Shown here: piece by piece, positions 62,954-64,000 of the stretch
How positions within the stretch are numbered: position 1 is the stretch's first letter
How the letters are laid out: every line of letters starts with the position of its first letter
Source of the DNA: Bog-159 sp049516155
Lineage (GTDB): Bacteria > Acidobacteriota > Terriglobia > Bryobacterales > Bryobacteraceae
Direction of reading: 5' to 3'
NCBI GenBank assembly: GCA_049516155.1
Contig: JBEKTJ010000003.1
Span: 62,001 to 126,000, forward strand
DNA: 64,000 nucleotides
Position numbers and translations under genes: made by a program
The notes under the pieces: model-generated
Told to the model about the DNA's origin: nothing
The model's input: only the letters and a program-made list of their open reading frames with translations
Databases searched by the model: none

Positions 62954-64000
62954 CTAGAACGCACCCGCCAGCAGGAACACCAACGGGGCGTTCCAGTTAA
63001 TGGCTACCTCGTTGCTGGCGTAGGAAGCCTGTTCGTCCAGATACATCTTGGCAGGCGGACCGTTGGGCAGTTTCTGCATCGCGGCATCCTGGCGGCCGCG
63101 ATTGGGCCCTCCGGAAAGCAGTCCAGGCCAGGGTTCGGGAAGGCCTGAGGCGGCGCTAGGGCGGTGGTGCGGATGATGGAATGGGTTCTCCCCCACCTGC
63201 GTGACCCAGGATAGCGAAAAGGTATTCCGGCCAAGCAGGTAATGCAAGTTGTCCAGCGCCGTCTCCACGAAGCGCCGGTCGGGCCGGAGCGCATTGGCCA
63301 CCAAGAGCTGCATGCCGTAATTGGCCGCGACGCCGTTGGATCCCCAGATGTAATCCGCAGGGGCCAAGCTGATGCGGTATGGGTGGCGGGCGGAGCGCTC
63401 CACGATCTGCTGCGCAGCGCGGACTGAATCCTGCGTGATGGCGGCGACCGCTTCGGTGTTCCTCCCGCGCCCGAGCGCGTAGGTCCACAGCGCCAGCGGC
63501 GCGACGTCGCCCCATGATGGCGGACCGTTGGGCTTCACCGTCTTCCGGAATGCGCCAAAGTGCCCCAGAAAATAGGTTTCGTAGGGCTGGTCTCCGGTGG
63601 TGCGCAATAGTTCGGCGGCGGCCCACAAACGCTCGTCCTTGCAGTCGCCGTCTCCGTATTCCCCGGTGAATACGCCCGGAGGGTTGCGGAACGTCACATC
63701 GGGATGTTTCTCCAGCCAGTTCCAGGCCTGCCGGGCGGCGCGCTCGCACTTGAGGGCATAGGCTGCGTCGAAGGGCCGGTAGACGCGGGCCGCGATAGCC
63801 ATCACCGCCGTGAAATCGCCCGTTGCGCAAGAACTCTTATAAGGCTCGACCCCGGTCCCTATGACGTAGCCGATCAACGTATCTTTTTCCGGCAGGATGA
63901 AATCGCAGAAGCGTTCGCTGGTTTGTTTGTGCCAGACGCCACCATCGTCGTCTTGCATGGAGAGCATCCAGTCCAGGTTCCATCGGATTTCATTCAGGAT
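62954..64000 (-). CDS. glycoside hydrolase family 9 endoglucanase, C-terminal part
   Basis: The frame ends at 62954 and runs past the right edge; eleven more codons (ILNEIRWNLDW) lie upstream of an internal ATG at 63967, so the start is outside the window. 348 residues are visible. GH9 features: the WNLDWMLSMQDDDGGVWHKQ helix, ATGDFTAVMAIAARVYRPFD, an (alpha/alpha)6 barrel pattern, NTFSLSWVTQVGENPFHHPHHRPS with the conserved His-Arg loop, and SNEVAINWNAPLVF with the catalytic acid Glu. The N-terminal Asp nucleophile region (usually DAGD) is outside the window. It should cut internal beta-1,4-glucan bonds; export cannot be judged. Confidence 0.88.
   Translation of the reverse strand: MLNEIRWNLDWMLSMQDDDGGVWHKQTSERFCDFILPEKDTLIGYVIGTGVEPYKSSCATGDFTAVMAIAARVYRPFDAAYALKCERAARQAWNWLEKHPDVTFRNPPGVFTGEYGDGDCKDERLWAAAELLRTTGDQPYETYFLGHFGAFRKTVKPNGPPSWGDVAPLALWTYALGRGRNTEAVAAITQDSVRAAQQIVERSARHPYRISLAPADYIWGSNGVAANYGMQLLVANALRPDRRFVETALDNLHYLLGRNTFSLSWVTQVGENPFHHPHHRPSAASGLPEPWPGLLSGGPNRGRQDAAMQKLPNGPPAKMYLDEQASYASNEVAINWNAPLVFLLAGAF

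Overview
The window is about 62% GC by eye and codes densely on both strands. It looks like an Acidobacteriota chromosome, probably Solibacter/Bryobacter-like. That call is an inference from the gene mix: an S46 peptidase, Tat-type sugar isomerase and mannonate dehydratase-like proteins, a DUF885 lipoprotein, ECF sigma/anti-sigma pairs, PEGA proteins, a CarboxypepD-like porin and a GH9 cellulase. No rRNA gene is present to confirm it.

Layout. (1) 1-24.2 kb is ordinary chromosome with small repair scars: S46 peptidase, aldo/keto reductase, an ECF sigma/anti-sigma/secretin-like operon, a VapBC-type toxin-antitoxin pair, a phosphatase lipoprotein, a FAD oxidoreductase, an STAS protein, a cyclase, a porin, an SDR and a membrane protein pair. 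Mixed in are gene wrecks: a DUF4062/FGE remnant, an IS701-like fragment, a PEGA fragment, an isoprenylcysteine methyltransferase remnant, and a 3'-truncated group II intron. (2) 24.3-25.7 kb holds the 3' end of a tRNA-Gly gene next to a frameshifted tyrosine integrase, marking the edge of an old integrated element. (3) 25.76-44.85 kb is one tightly packed nine-gene operon: zinc-ribbon beta-propeller, vWA membrane protein, 4-TM protein, tubulin-like GTPase, Hsp70-like ATPase with a zinc ribbon, two membrane proteins carrying GrpE-like segments (one also with WD40 repeats), a giant RHS lipoprotein ending in a CHAT/caspase-like domain, and an unknown protein. (4) 44.8-48.5 kb holds a Lon-like protein, an ECF sigma/zinc-finger anti-sigma pair, and a tandem duplication that reshuffled the anti-sigma C-terminal domain. 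(5) 48.65-59.15 kb is a convergent pair of operons (six plus three genes) coding for exported or membrane-anchored coiled-coil, Ig-like, TPR and PEGA proteins. (6) 59.2-64 kb returns to ordinary content: a decayed mannonate dehydratase, a DHA2-type exporter, a PAS protein and a GH9 endoglucanase running off the window.

The part most likely to be a little-described system is region 3, perhaps with 4 and 5. A cytosolic tubulin-like NTPase and an Hsp70-like NTPase are encoded with membrane proteins carrying GrpE-like exchange segments, a metal-dependent vWA sensor, beta-propellers, and an exported RHS protein with a caspase-like protease tail. My reading, as inference, is a membrane-spanning, NTP-driven sensing or effector machine whose expression may be tied to the nearby ECF sigma/anti-sigma pair.
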